Assembly (NCBI GenBank): GCA_034766995.1
Contig: CM068315.1
Span: 21,544,344 to 21,608,343, forward strand
From: Acanthacorydalis orientalis
Lineage: Eukaryota; Arthropoda; Insecta; Megaloptera; Corydalidae
Direction of reading: 5' to 3'
DNA length: 64,000 nt
The position numbers and the translations under genes are program-made. A model generated the notes under the pieces. That model was not told the origin of the DNA. It saw only the letters and a list, made by a program, of their open reading frames with translations, and did not search any database. The stretch's first letter is position 1; each line of letters starts with the position of its first letter. Positions 23,530 through 35,440 of this stretch are shown one piece after another.

Positions 23530-26500
23530 TTATTTGTTATTTATTTCTTGTAAAGGCATGATTCTTTCTGGTTTTGGATCAGGAACAGCGTATGTTTTTC
23601 TTTTTCTACCGAATCCACTGCTGAAACACGTATCGCCTGCACCGAAATTTTCGCCATCTTCTATGGATTGCGGCATCGGTTGACCCATTGTTTCAGGTAA
23701 TAGAAGTGTTAAGAAACCTGATAGTAAAGCAATTAAAGCGAAAGTGACAGCTGGTAAAGTAGGATCGAATGAATCCAATAAAGTGATGAGAGGCGTAAAA
23801 GTCGCTGCGGCACGAGCGCACATCGAACCGATTCCCAGTGCTGTGTTCCGTACAACCGTTGGAAACAACTCGGCTGAATAATTATACACAATAGCGAATG
23901 AACCTGCTATAAAGAACTTCCCGGTCATAATAACAACTGTTGCAAGATTTGTGCCTTGTGTCATGTACGCGCCACTAATGCAACATATGCCTCCTGCCAG
24001 CATCATCGAGCTTATTAGTGAACGTCGTCCGAGCTTATCGAGCAACAGTACAATGAGTACATAACTAGGCATTTCGACTAAACCCATCAGAAACATAACA
24101 AGGAATGGGTTACCTTGTAGTTTACCAGTACTGAGCGATAGACCGTAATACACTAGTGAGTTCGCGAACCAACACAAACAAATATTCAGTGTTCTGTATT
24201 TCAGGTTTGGAGTTTTAAATAGATCAGCAGCACTCGTCGATTTCGCGACATCTTTGTCCGATTTTTGAGTGACAATTCGTCCCAAAGACCGATAATGCTC
24301 TTCGTCTAAAGGAATTCCACGCTTATTAATTTTCACCGCTTTCGATACGATCGCAACAGATTCGTCTGTTCGCCCTTGTGCCCACAACCACCTTGGCGAC
24401 TCGTCCATCAACCACCAATGGCCGATAAGAAGTAAACTGTGTAAACCGTATATGGTCTGTAGCATAGTTCTGTCTTTAATCACAGAACCCCATGCTGCAT
24501 CTAACATGATACCAACAGCGAAAAAGACTTGAAAAGCAATACCGCAAACAGTTCTCACACTCGGACCGACGATTTCCATCGTGAGGACAAAACCTGTTAT
24601 ATAACTACCGGCTGAACCGAACATTCCATAAAAGAATCTGACGACAAGGAACGTGTAGTACTCTGGAACGTAAGCGACAGCAACGCCAAGTATGAGTTGT
24701 AATGTTGCCGACCAGCAAAAAATTTTCTTGCGACCGACTTTATCAGCCATTCCGCCGAGAACAACTGCACCGGTGAACACACCGAACATATAAGTAGATT
24801 GTGCCACTGCTCCCATCCACCGTTTATCGCAAACGAAATTCCATTCGATTGCCCTTGATGACTGATGATACGTATTATCATATACCCATGATGAACATTT
24901 CGTTATCGTTCTGTTATTAGCGAAATTGCCATCACTATCACTCTCATTTGAGTACAAAAGACATGAGTCTAAGGCTCCAAATTTCGTTAATGGGATGTAC
25001 ATTGACAAGTCATCAGTAGAATTATTGGGCATGTAAGGATTATTAACTATCATTGTTAGATTGTTATCAATTTCCGGTACTAAACATCTGAAAAAAACAA
25101 AATCTATCATAAATTGTGAACATATAAACATGTGAATAAGTTAGAAAGTAAGATTTTTTATTTTTCAATTTTAAATTAGTATAAATAACTTACAGTAAGT
25201 TGCATATAAATTTGATATAGGCACATATATAATTTATTTTTTAACGTAATTTCCATGTCTGTTGAAGTCACTTTCATAAAGATCGATCAAAGAATCAAAT
25301 CCTCTGTTAATAAAATTATATTTTTTATAAATATAATTGTAACTTGGCCTAATCTTGAACATCTTTATCAATTTTAAAGTATAGACTTTGCGAATATTTA
25401 TTTAATTTAGAGAACAAGCGAAAGTTCAATAGTTCCAAATTAGTGGTACGAGTATATGGATATGCTTCCAGGTTATTGATTCTACCTTAATACTGTTGTA
25501 ATATTTTCGTGTATTAGTGTACCCACGTATCATCTTCGGAGATGATTACTAAAAAAATATTACACTTTGTACGTATTACTGAAGAGATATCAATTGTGTT
25601 GTTGTTCGTTCCTTCTTATAATCAACTAACAATTGTCCAGATATTGAACTGCTATACATTTTTCGGTAGTTTATGTGTTCAGATCAATGGTAGATATTGT
25701 ACCATAAAGATATTAAATCTTTATTTCAATTGTATAATGTTACGTTTATAGGGTTTTTAGCATTAGAGGATTTAAATCTTTGATTTACCGCTATGATTAG
25801 TATTTCAACAAATATAATAATCATGTCAAAAAATAAATTGAATACATAACTTTCTAATTTTTTATTATTATTTTATTGTTTAACCACGAAATTAATGAAT
25901 AAAAGCATATAATTCTTAAAGTGAATTAAAAAATAGATTATCGTATGTATTCTACCATTTTAATGTGGAATATTAATTGGCTCGCGGTATAAGTATAACT
26001 CCATTTCTCTCATAATAAAAAAACTAAAACCATTTTTAAACCATTAGAAAGCATTAACTCTCGAAATTGTATACATTTTTTATACTAAGAATAACATTGG
26101 TTGTAGAAGTCGCCTTTCATACCTTCTATTTTCAATATTACAAGAGATATAGATAAATGCAGGATAATTAAAAAAAACTAATCGATGTATTTTTGATTGG
26201 TTTGTTGATTATTGAGATTTTAGAGCGGTTCGACAGCAAGGTCATTAGCGACCGATATATTTTTAATATAATTTACATAATAAAAGTAAAATAATTCCTC
26301 AAAAATAGGATTGTAGCCAGTTTTTAAGAAACAAAGATTTGTGTGCATTTCCTTAGGTTATTCTAATAATGTATGAACTTCATCCACTTGGATGTATTAA
26401 TTTTGCACTTATAGGTGCAATATAAAACGAATAGACCGGAAGATAGTCATTTTCTTTTATTTATAATATATTATATGTATAGAAATATATGAATGCCTGT

Positions 26501-26622
26501 ATGTACAAACCTGTGTTCAGGTACCGCTGCTACTGTGACTAATGACAGCATGTGCATTCCTGCTGTGATGGCTGCTAATATATGAAGAATAAACTGCCAT
26601 GCTTGGTATCGTCCAAAATCAC
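23530..26622 (-). CDS. Organic cation transporter-like protein, SLC22/MFS (5' partial)
   Basis: Exon A 26622-26511 (112 nt; acceptor TTTCAG, donor GTTTGT) encodes GDFGRYQAWQFILHILAAIT through VPEHR and holds TM1. Exon B 25087-23530 (519 codons to TAA) joins in phase as PEHR|CLVPEID. The large loop after TM1 has four N-glycosylation sequons (NLT, NST, NES, NRT) and several cysteines, as in OCT/OAT proteins. The MFS loop motif GGMADKVGRKK, the mid-loop DESPRWLWAQGR, and the late ELFPTVVRNTALGIGSMCAR are diagnostic of SLC22. About twelve membrane segments follow the family pattern, so it should be a plasma-membrane transporter of organic ions. The substrate cannot be told from sequence. The first coding exon (normally MxxD.. 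before GDFGRYQ) was not found to the right. Drosophila Orct-type orthology is likely but not proven. Confidence 0.92.
25088..26510 (-). other. Intron of the organic cation transporter gene
   Basis: AT-rich, 1423 bp, between acceptor AG (25089-25088) and donor GT (26510-26509). No further feature was recognised; the open frame at 25542-25751 is unremarkable. Confidence 0.7.
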
Positions 26623-27025
26623 CTGAAACAAAACAAATTTTAATTTTTATAGACAAAGAGTACTCTATTTACCACAAAATTATCATTTATCAAAATGTCC
26701 AATAAGTATATATTGTCTGTTTTGTAATGTTATTGAAATATACTATCATATGTTAAGGGTGAGAGAAAATACACATAGACTGTGAGAGTCTGGTTTAGAT
26801 CGACGTCTTCTTGGAATATTTATTCCGATAACCTGTTTGTTGATCACATGGACGGACCTGACCAAGTATCTAAGTATCAGGTTTGGAAAAATATCTAAAC
26901 TTCAAACCTCATATTGAATATATATATTTTTGAATGCTCAAACACAACTCTGCGGATTGTGCCCAATACACAAAAAATAGAAATTCCCTCACAACTGACT
27001 GGTTATACAACAAGACCTGATACAA

Positions 27026-27026
27026 G

Positions 27027-27075
<49 letters not shown>

Positions 27076-27077
27076 TG

Positions 27078-27125
<48 letters not shown>

Positions 27126-27133
27126 TATATATG

Positions 27134-27184
<51 letters not shown>

Positions 27185-27187
27185 TAG

Positions 27188-27219
<32 letters not shown>

Positions 27220-27225
27220 AGATAG
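27026..27225. repeat. Compound microsatellite (CA)n(TA)n(TAGA)n
   Basis: Interrupted TA runs from about 27038 to 27180 are followed by TAGA repeats to about 27225. The open frames here encode only YI repeats. Confidence 0.95.
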
Positions 27226-27630
27226 ATTAGTAGTAAACTATCACGTTTTATAATGAAAAGAGATAAACACAATTAATATGCGATAGTGCTGAAGAATTAT
27301 TTAGTACGAGATGATTACTTCCGTCGTACATTTCTATTAAGTTTCAATATACAAATGATTCCACTATGTTGTTTTTTACTTTATGCTTTAATTGTATTGA
27401 ACCAGTACATAACCCTTTCCTACCTAAAATTAAGTTTATACATGCTATTTTTCAAAAAAATTCTAGAAAATGTATATTTTAGAAAATTCTCAAAAAATCA
27501 TATGTCAGTGCCTCTCAACATTTTTCTGACCGTGCCCCCTTCCGACCTTGTTTCCTTCCTGTGGCCTCCCGGTCCTACCGGTAGAAAAGTAGCTATTTAA
27601 ATGTTTTGTTTGTAAATAGAACATGTTTTA

Positions 27631-27876
27631 TTATAATTGAGAAACAAGTTTTTCTATATCTGGTTCTATTACTGTAAGGGATAACCAAAGATTAACTCTG
27701 CCCATTATATTATAGCGATTCTGCATTAGGATGAGTAAATAATTCACACGACTGAAACCTGATTCTATTAAATACGAAGTATGAAATGTCATGAAAAATA
27801 ATTTTGCTTTATCCTAAAGCTGTGAAAACTTTTTAGGTATCGTACTTTTCATCCAAAAATTGCGTTTTTCTTGACT
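27631..27876 (-). pseudogene. hAT-type (ZBED/DUF4371-like) transposase C-terminal remnant
   Basis: The minus-strand frame reads IPKKFSQL, stop, DKAKLFFMTFHTSYLIESGF, then SRVNYLLILMQNR, and VIEPDIEKLVSQL before TAA at 27631-27633. It matches the dimerisation-end signature of hAT transposases of the ZBED5/SCAND3 type (..LWxxAKxFLxxFxTSYLVExGFS..NRL..). The in-frame TAG replaces a conserved Trp codon (TGG). No terminal repeats were seen nearby. Confidence 0.7.
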
Positions 27877-28402
27877 GGAAGTTATTTTGGCTGCTATGCT
27901 GCTTTGTAGCACTATAAGTACTTCTTAAATTCTATTGATGGTCACTTATCTGTTCACTTCTCGGTTTTCTTTTTTTCTTTTCTGTTTTCTTTTCTCGGTC
28001 ACTTCTCCGTTTTATTCATTTCTTAGTTCTCTCCGTGGCCAACTAATCTTGTGATATGGCCCCCCTTTTATGTGATTTTCACCTATGGCTCCCTTGAATT
28101 ATTTTTCACCTATGGCTCCCTATGGTCTCCTAGGGGCTATATGGGGCTACAAGCTGAGAACCCTTACTCTAAGTCAATTAACCTGATTATTTCCGCTTGG
28201 AGGTCATTTTAGTTTTGAAATTCCTATTATGCATATTACTGTTCAATGATAAAACAAGCAGAAATCTTTTAATTAAATATCTGAAAAATATGAAGGATAA
28301 AGTGTGGGCTCCAATTTCATATGAGGTCTCATATTGTCCTGCACAACACTATTCTTCTTCATTGAACACGCGTTGTTTTTGAAGCAGTATATATACAGAT
28401 AA

Positions 28403-28478
<76 letters not shown>

Positions 28479-28479
28479 T
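28403..28479. repeat. Compound microsatellite (TA)n(TG)n
   Basis: Pure TA dinucleotides pass into about eleven TG units. Confidence 0.95.
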
Positions 28480-28709
28480 TGTATGAATAACACATGTATA
28501 GATAAGTATTTAAACTTTTGTGGTTATTGTTTCATTAACACCAAGAAATTCATCATAGATAATACCGACTATAATCAATAGGCGGCCACACACACAGCGT
28601 TTTTCGCGTGTTCTTGGAATGTCAAACGCCAAATGTGTGGATTTGAATATGTATTAGTGGAAAGAAAATATGTCGCAATATATATGTGAGTAAGAACAAC
28701 AGTCTTGGA

Positions 28710-28928
28710 TTACTTCCGGTTTTTTGAAATTTTTTCCGGACTCCATCTCTTCAAACCATTCCCTACACCCACTTCCTGAAATACGAATCTCTTGTCAAAA
28801 CCAGTTTAAAAGCCTCGGCTAAGACCCTGAACCAAACCCCAATTTCCATCCAACACACAGTAATATGGCGTTGAAATGTATAAATCTCAACACAATAAAA
28901 TTATTTTTGATTTTGATTTTGATTTTGG
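28710..28928 (+). mobile_element. Short retroposon with 12-bp target duplication and (TTTTGA)n tail
   Basis: 219 bp of higher-GC sequence, flanked by the exact direct repeat AACAGTCTTGGA at 28698-28709 and 28929-28940. It ends in three-plus TTTTGA units (about 28902-28926), a typical LINE/SINE 3' tail. A stretch before the tail is open (TPSLQTIPYTHFLKYESL) and could be the end of a 5'-truncated LINE ORF2; a SINE is the alternative. Confidence 0.85.
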
Positions 28929-29156
28929 AACAGTCTTGGAGCTCGCATTAAATGTACAGTTGTATTTTTACGTTTGTGGAGTGATACAATCTTGAAATAT
29001 GTTAATAATGTCTGACATGAGATATTGGGATGAATATTTTTTGAGAGAATTTATTTCGTAGACCTGCGATTTTTTGTGGAAAATAAATAAAGAGTAAAAA
29101 TTATTTAAATAAAAATTTAAAAATTATTTTTATAAATTTTTATAATATTTAATTAG

Positions 29157-29186
29157 CTCATCGTAGGTTTTATAACCTACGATGAG
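29157..29186. repeat. Perfect 13-bp hairpin
   Basis: CTCATCGTAGGTT, loop TTAT, AACCTACGATGAG. With one mismatch the arms extend outwards through TAATTA on both sides. Isolated in AT-rich DNA. Confidence 0.8.
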
Positions 29187-29402
29187 GTAATTAAATTATG
29201 TAAAGAAGTATATGAAAATAATAAACTTAATTATTTGAAAAGATTCATATGAATGGATTTTTTTTAAATTTTTAACTAATTTTTTTTCATTTACTGTGAG
29301 ACTTCTTCTTTTTTAATATCTCAAATATAAATTATTGACAACACAGTAGCTCGTTTCTTTGATTTTCGTAAATCGATTTTTTATTTATTTTTTCTTATTT
29401 TT

Positions 29403-30093
29403 TACCCAACAGAAACGATCTATTACTCTATATTATTGTAACGTGTGATAACAAGTGGATCCTTTACAACAACAGAAAGCGGTCGGCATAATGGTTAGAG
29501 AAAAATGAAACCTCAAAGCATTTCGTGAAACCGAAATTACATCATGAGAAAATTATGATGATATTTGGTAGTCTACGCTCGGTAGAATCCATTACAATTT
29601 TTTAAATCCTAGTGAAACCATTACAGCTGAGAGTTATTGTCAAGAAATCGATAAAATGCACCAAGAACTGCGACATATGGTCCCCGCACTGGTCAATTGA
29701 AAAGGCCCAATTCTGCTGCATGACAACGCACTATCACACGTTGCACGATTTACCCTCCAAAAGTCGAATGAATTGGGCTATGGAACATTGCCTTATCCAC
29801 CATACTCATCTCGCCAACAGATTATCACTTATTTAAGCATTTCGACAACTTCTTACAGAGCAGTGTTCAACAAAGAAACTGTTACCGAAAGTGTATTTCG
29901 AGATTTTATCAACTCCAGAACTCCGAAATTTTACTCGTACACCACCGAAATGAATAAATTTGTAATTAATTGGCAAAAAAAATGTGTCGATTCTAATGGT
30001 GCTTGTTTCGATTAATAAAGTTAATTATTAGCTGAGAAAAATGTATATGAATTTGAAGGTCATAAGCCAACATTATTTTTGTACCAACCTTAT
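29403..30093 (+). mobile_element. 5'-truncated mariner (Hsmar1/SETMAR-like lineage)
   Basis: Plus-strand fragments cover the transposase from just before the first catalytic Asp (IVTCDNKWILYNNRKRSA) through NPSETITAESYCQEIDKMHQ and GPILLHDNALSHVARFTLQK (second Asp) to the C-terminus KKCVDSNGACFD and stop. A frameshift removes the third-Asp region. The 3' terminus reads TTTTTGTACCAACCT. The N-terminal half and 5' terminal repeat are absent. Confidence 0.85.
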
Positions 30094-30099
30094 AATTCA

Positions 30100-30382
30100 G
30101 TTATCAATATATTTCATGCAGTGTTATCTTAATTGTAAATGAATTAATATTTTAAAAAGATTATACTTGTAATAATTTTTAAGTAGCTATTAAAATATTT
30201 ATTTGTAGTACTTTGTAAGTATATTATTTTCTATGACGTAAAATAATTTTATGTATTGAGCGATCTAAATAATTATTAGTTATATAATAAAAAAATGTTG
30301 ATAAGAAGTAGGCACAGATTATTTATTGTTCTATAAGGTTTTATTGCTTTATTTGTAAAACATTTTATTAAGACTTGTAGAT

Positions 30383-30443
<61 letters not shown>
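30100..30443 (+). repeat. Dispersed repeat, copy 1, ending in (TA)n(GA)n
   Basis: Matches 60818-61225 in inverted orientation over more than 300 bp: TTATCAATATATTTCAT, GTAAATGAATTAATATTT, TTATATAATAAAAAAAT, GATAAGAAGTA, TTCTATAAGGT, ATTTTATTAAGACTT, GATTGATATATA, then TA and GA tracts. Both copies end at the GA tract. Confidence 0.75.
30385..30443. repeat. Compound microsatellite (TA)n(GA)n
   Basis: TA units pass directly into GA units. The same order occurs in the homologous repeat on the opposite strand at 60818-60872. Confidence 0.95.
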
Positions 30444-30454
30444 AATAACGTGAA

Positions 30455-30548
30455 AGAGAGATAATCGATTAGTAAAGCTAATTATTAGCTGAGCAAAATG
30501 TATAGGAATTTAAAGGTCATAAACCGTAATTATTTTTTTACCAACCTA
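30455..30548 (+). mobile_element. Second copy of the mariner 3' tail
   Basis: CGATTAGTAAAGCTAATTAT through TTACCAACCTAA matches the 3' end of the 29.4-30.1 kb mariner (30008-30093) with about one difference in eight bases. No transposase is attached. Confidence 0.8.
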
Positions 30549-31488
30549 ATACTTTGATTATTAAGACTAAAATATAAATAGTGTGTTATCAGTGCATTCA
30601 TTTTTAATTTATCCTGACTTAAAAAAGTAGCTCTACATATATATATATATATATATATAAGTATGTACAAAATATACATTTTTTCTTCTTTTTGAGTGTA
30701 ATTTTTTATCCTGTTATTTAATTTTATTGTTAACAAATATTTAAACTGTATACTTTCACTACGTTTGTGTAATTATAAACTTGATGTGTATGGTTATTTC
30801 TTATTTAACGAATGGTGATTTAATCCGAACCACTTGGACAGTAATCAAGCTTATTGGCGCCTCGATTTTTACCGACATCGGAAACTAGAGTTTACTCTCA
30901 TTTTTGTTTCTTAGAAGAATGCTCTGTTTATTGGGTTAAAATAAAAATGAAACACGTATACTAGCACATATCTGAAAGCTTATTTCCTATTCATTCATTA
31001 AAGTATTCTAAATTTGTACATTTATTTTATTATGTACAAATATCATATTATTTATATACAACAAACAATAATAATTTGTATTTGATGTAAATTATATATT
31101 AACAAATTAGAGATACGATTAAAATAGATGGTTTTGGATATATAAATAACATATTCTATAAAATATGCAGTTTCATAAAAAATAAAATTAACAGTAATTA
31201 ATTTATCACAGACTTATAAATTCTAGATAGATAATATATATTTGGTTAAACAGTCATATAATATGTATATTTTTATGCAAAGTCAATATCAGATAATTTT
31301 TTTTAAGATACTGATATAGATTTTGATACAAAATAAATATAATTGAAACCTTTGAGTATGAAATATAAACACCATCCATTATTAAGTAATATTCTAAGTT
31401 CAAAAATGTTTCCATAAGGATTAAAACAATTTGTCAGATTAAGAGATATTGTTCTACAATCATTACATGTAAAGTCTCTTTATTAGTA

Positions 31489-32399
31489 CGAGGTTTGATC
31501 AAAAAATGCAAGGACTAGCCTCATAAAATTATATTTATAAAAAAATATTTTAAATTAAAATGACCCATCTTTGAAATATTCCCCTCCAGCAACTACACAT
31601 CATTGCCAATGTCTTTTCTACACTAATTGTAAGTACCGAATCACTCCTTGTAGCTACTTTTGGGAATCGCTCTTAAGTCAGTCTCCGAATTTACTTTCAT
31701 CTCTACAATTGTTTGAAAACTGCGTCTTTTTAATAAATTCTTTAGTTTTAGAAACAAGACGAAGTCACACGGGGTCAAGCTAGATAAGTAAGGCAAGTGA
31801 GGTACTGTGTTATTCGTTAAAAATTTCTAAATCAGAAAGGAAGCATGAGATGATGCGTTATTACGATGCAATATCCAAGATTCATTTTTTCAACATTAAG
31901 GCCGCTTCTTCTAAATAGAGTCATATAACTACTTCAGAACCTCAAGATAAAAATGTTGATTTATTGATTGACCGTTTAGTAAACATTTAAGATGAAAAAT
32001 CCCTTCTTCGTTAGCCTATTCACCGAATTTGGAAATTAAAGGTCAACACGGTCAACTTTCATTGAAGTTCTGTTTTTATTAAAGCACCTGACAACTTAAC
32101 ACATATGGATTGACTCAGAATATCTTTTCTAAAGATCATTTCCAAATTTTGAAGTGTTTTGTCTCTGTCTTTATGAGCTTATAACAAAATTTTACACAGA
32201 TGCGCTCTTTTTCAATCAGTTCTATCTTAAAACTACTAAAACGATTATAACTGTCGAAATAAATGACTTTTTGATTCTAATTCAATAGCAATCAACTCAC
32301 AAGTGATGTTCAAATCATATTATATCATTAGTATCTCCCTCTATTTACTAAATATTGCGCTATGTGTACAGTTCAAATAATTTTTGATCAAATCTCCTC
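31489..32399 (-). mobile_element. Decayed mariner/maT-like element
   Basis: Ends CGAGGTTTGATCAAAAAATG and the inverse of GAGGAGATTTGATCAAAAAT, flanked by TA; 911 bp. Minus-strand pieces include IEKERICVKFCYKLIKTETK (N-terminal) and LPYLSSLTPCDFVLFLKLKN (third-Asp region, canonical PDLxPxDFxLFP), continuing to the C-terminus. It resembles transposases often annotated as FLJ37770-like. Multiple frameshifts; not functional. Confidence 0.75.
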
Positions 32400-32744
32400 T
32401 ATATTATAAAATTGTAAAATTGAAATATTTGAAAATAATACGAGACTAAATTCTATATTTACATTATTTTGGATATTTGGAAACTCATTGAATACTTTTA
32501 GCTTCATTTTAATTTTTGGAAACAGAATTAATCATATGAACCGACAGTAAGTGAGCACAGAGAATCTGATCATGAAAATGTTTTTTTTTCGTAAAAAATT
32601 AAATAAACAAAAACGTGGAAAGTATCGTTGCTATAGTGTATAAATCAATATTTATTTTTCTTCATCTTATAGTTGTTCTCACAAATATTTTTTTCTTACC
32701 TAACAAATCACAAAAGAAATCTGATGAAAGATATTCACTAAATG

Positions 32745-32810
32745 ATTATTGGTAGTTTTTGATTATTTCTTATACGCATTTCAATAACGGTGCTATTATT
32801 CTTAGATCTC
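32745..32810 (-). repeat. Dispersed core-repeat family, copy at 32.8 kb
   Basis: On the minus strand: GATCTAAGAATAATAGCACC, then ATTGAAATGCGTATAAG, then AAATAATCAAAAA. The ATTGAAATGCG(T/C)ATA stretch is shared with the 56.9-kb copy. Confidence 0.6.
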
Positions 32811-33457
32811 TAAAGTATTGAAAATTCTCTTCATTTCTATACTTAAGCTTTCTAAGGACGCTGTAATCGCTAATAAAATGCTCATAAGAAACAATAAAAA
32901 ATGATCAGTAATTATTTTTATTAAACATTTTTGATTATTTCTGTATTTTGTGAAATGAGAGAAAAAATCATTCATCGAAGTAAATTTACCTTGTATCAGA
33001 ACTAAACTGTGACAAATTTATTTTGCCGATGCGTTTTCTATCTTTGTCCCTCAATTCGAATTAAAAACTCTTTATACAATATCTGTGTGATTATTTGGCC
33101 ATTATGCACACATTTTTGATCAATAATACATCTGACACAAAAAAAAACATAGACAACAAAAATTTTCTTCATACTTAACCGACATTCGTGCCTTTTTCTA
33201 ATGTGGAAATAATGATGTTTTCAATTGGGATGACTGAAGTTTCATTTCAATGATGAAATAACCATGGATCATCAGTTGATTAAATAAAGCTTTTTAGTCT
33301 TCTTTTTAGACTTTTTCAGTCTTCTGGATGATAAAACTTTTGATCATCAGTTAATATTCTTAAAAACATTTTACAGGCACTCGACATGTGGCCAACTTGG
33401 AACAAATACATGTTATCCAAGAGAGATTACTGTGAAAGTAACAGCACCTAATAATAG

Positions 33458-33526
<69 letters not shown>
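33458..33526. repeat. (TA)n microsatellite
   Basis: Long TA tract immediately 5' of the LINE fragment at 33.54 kb. Confidence 0.95.
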
Positions 33527-33528
<2 letters not shown>

Positions 33529-33535
33529 AACACAA

Positions 33536-33890
33536 CGAAGTATGGAAAGATGCATGTTGGGAATAATAAGAAGAGATAGAAAGAGAATAGAATGGATACG
33601 AAAACAAACAGGAGTCACAGATTTAATAAGAAGAGTAAAGAGTCTGAAATGGAAATGTGCGGGACATAGCGCAAGAAGAGAAGACAACCGTTGGACAAGA
33701 GAAATTATTGACTGGGAACCAAGGAATATAAAAAGACCCAGAAAGAGACCAATGAACAGATGGGATAAGGATATTAAAAAGTTTCTTGGAAATCCGTGAA
33801 AAGAGAGCCACTGAATCGAACAAAATGGAAAATCATGGAAGAGGCCTTTATCCAGCAGTGGATTAATAGAGGCTAAAGATGATGTATATA
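33536..33890 (+). mobile_element. 3' fragment of an RTE/CR1-like LINE (endonuclease-RT type)
   Basis: The 85-aa frame 33542-33799 reads MERCMLGIIRRDRKRIEW, then WKCAGHSARREDNRWTREII and RPRKRPMNRWDKDIKKFLG. This matches the extreme C-terminus of LINE ORF2 proteins common in arthropods (RRxDxRWT..I..W.P.G.RPRGRPxxRW). A frameshift follows, then EEAFIQQW-like codons, ending in ATGATGTATATAT that runs into a TA tract. It is flanked on both sides by (TA)n. Confidence 0.8.
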
Positions 33891-33895
33891 TATAT

Positions 33896-33983
<88 letters not shown>
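33884..33983. repeat. Interrupted (TA)n microsatellite
   Basis: Three TA blocks separated by TATGTA units, lying between the LINE fragment and a deleted mariner. Confidence 0.95.
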
Positions 33984-33987
<4 letters not shown>

Positions 33988-34481
33988 GTAAAAATGAATT
34001 CAATGGCTTAAAATGGAATCAATCATAACTCTATTTTTAATTAAAATATTTTCTAGTCATTTTAGGATTTTTTAATACTAACATTTCATTCTCAACATTT
34101 AAAAACACTATACCTTGGACAAGTAGTTGGCTTAACCATACAAAACAGTACTGAATACTATGGAGTTCGAAAAGCAGCATATTAAGCATGGCATATTTTT
34201 CGCATTTCAGTTAAAAAAAATACTGCCTAAATTGTTCGGCTTTGAGGGAAAGTGTCTGAGACATAAAACATACTAAAACAGTAGAAGAGGTCCAAAAATG
34301 CATTACGGGTTCAACGACTCAAAGCTGTCATCTTTTTTTCAACATGAGATTCATCAGTTACCCGACAGATGGAGAAGAGTTATTTAAATTAATGGGAGAT
34401 ATTTTGAAGATTGAAATGTATTTCATTTCTCCGTAAACATTCATTTTTTATAAAAAAAGGTACCGAATTAATTTACACTCT
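33984..34481 (+). mobile_element. Internally deleted mariner, end-only derivative
   Basis: The 5' end (AAGTGTAAAAATGAATTCAA onward to about 34230) is homologous to the 5' end of the element at 46.09 kb. The C-terminus is retained at about 34335-34425 (FFQHEIHQLPDRWRRVI, stop, INGRYFED). The 3' end reads TTTACACTCTT, inverse to the start. The DNA between, including all catalytic motifs, is lost. Confidence 0.7.
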
Positions 34482-34727
34482 TCTTACAAATATAAGCGTA
34501 TCTTAATATGTTTTACCATATTTTGTATATTACCAATTATCTTTCTTATACATTGTTGTAACAGTTGTATATTTGTATTTTTGTGCAATAAGAAAGCAGT
34601 GAAGTAAATGTTAAACATTTCATCGCTCGTTATGAAATTTTAGATACTGAAATAGAAGTAATTCTTAATATTTTTAATTCAAATATTAAGCAGGTCATAT
34701 TCAGCCATTTCATTGGGTAATTATGTG

Positions 34728-34730
<3 letters not shown>

Positions 34731-34791
<61 letters not shown>
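34731..34791. repeat. (TA)n microsatellite
   Basis: Pure TA tract; no neighbouring element recognised. Confidence 0.95.
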
Positions 34792-34793
<2 letters not shown>

Positions 34794-34990
34794 TATAGAA
34801 AACATTGAAATTTATAAAGATTGCTAGAAAATAATTTTATTAACATAGTTCATATTAATTTATTTGCCAAAATCTACCAACGCTTTCTCAATTGCCAAGA
34901 AAACATAAGAAAATAACATTTCTAAAATAATCATATAGAATGAAATAATGTTTTATTACCATTGTCCCCAATGAATATTAAATTTGAGAA

Positions 34991-34993
<3 letters not shown>

Positions 34994-35038
<45 letters not shown>

Positions 35039-35040
35039 TA
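34994..35040. repeat. (TA)n microsatellite
   Basis: Pure TA tract with one CA interruption at the end. Confidence 0.95.
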
Positions 35041-35440
35041 ATTACTTGTATTTATATATGTGCAATTGGCTTAAAATAAGAAATTCTAAACGCATCACAG
35101 TTCTGTACGTACCAATGTAATTGTGTTTAGTATCCGAATTATGAAGAAATGCATACCACAGGTATTAAAGACAGATTTAAATTATAAAATTATGTAAAGA
35201 AATGATTTGCAGTTAACTTATAAATAAATCAGTATTACTAGAATATGTTCCCGTTTTGAAAAAAAATATCTAGATAAAATTTGTAACCTATTTATTGACA
35301 TAACTTGTAGCATTGAAAATACTTTTAAAATTTCAAGTAGATACATAATTTTAAGAAGATTTTTCTTCTTTAACATGACCTTAGTTATCGACACACCCTT
35401 AAACCCCAAATAACCAACCTTCTGTTTCAATATGTTTATA

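Noticed and set aside
24597..24881. 94-aa minus-strand frame inside the transporter exon
   Set aside because: It is an alternate-frame shadow of the organic cation transporter coding sequence.
27226..27600. 104-aa plus-strand frame at 27286-27600
   Set aside because: It is hydrophobic and AT-driven and runs up to the hAT remnant without any recognisable motif.
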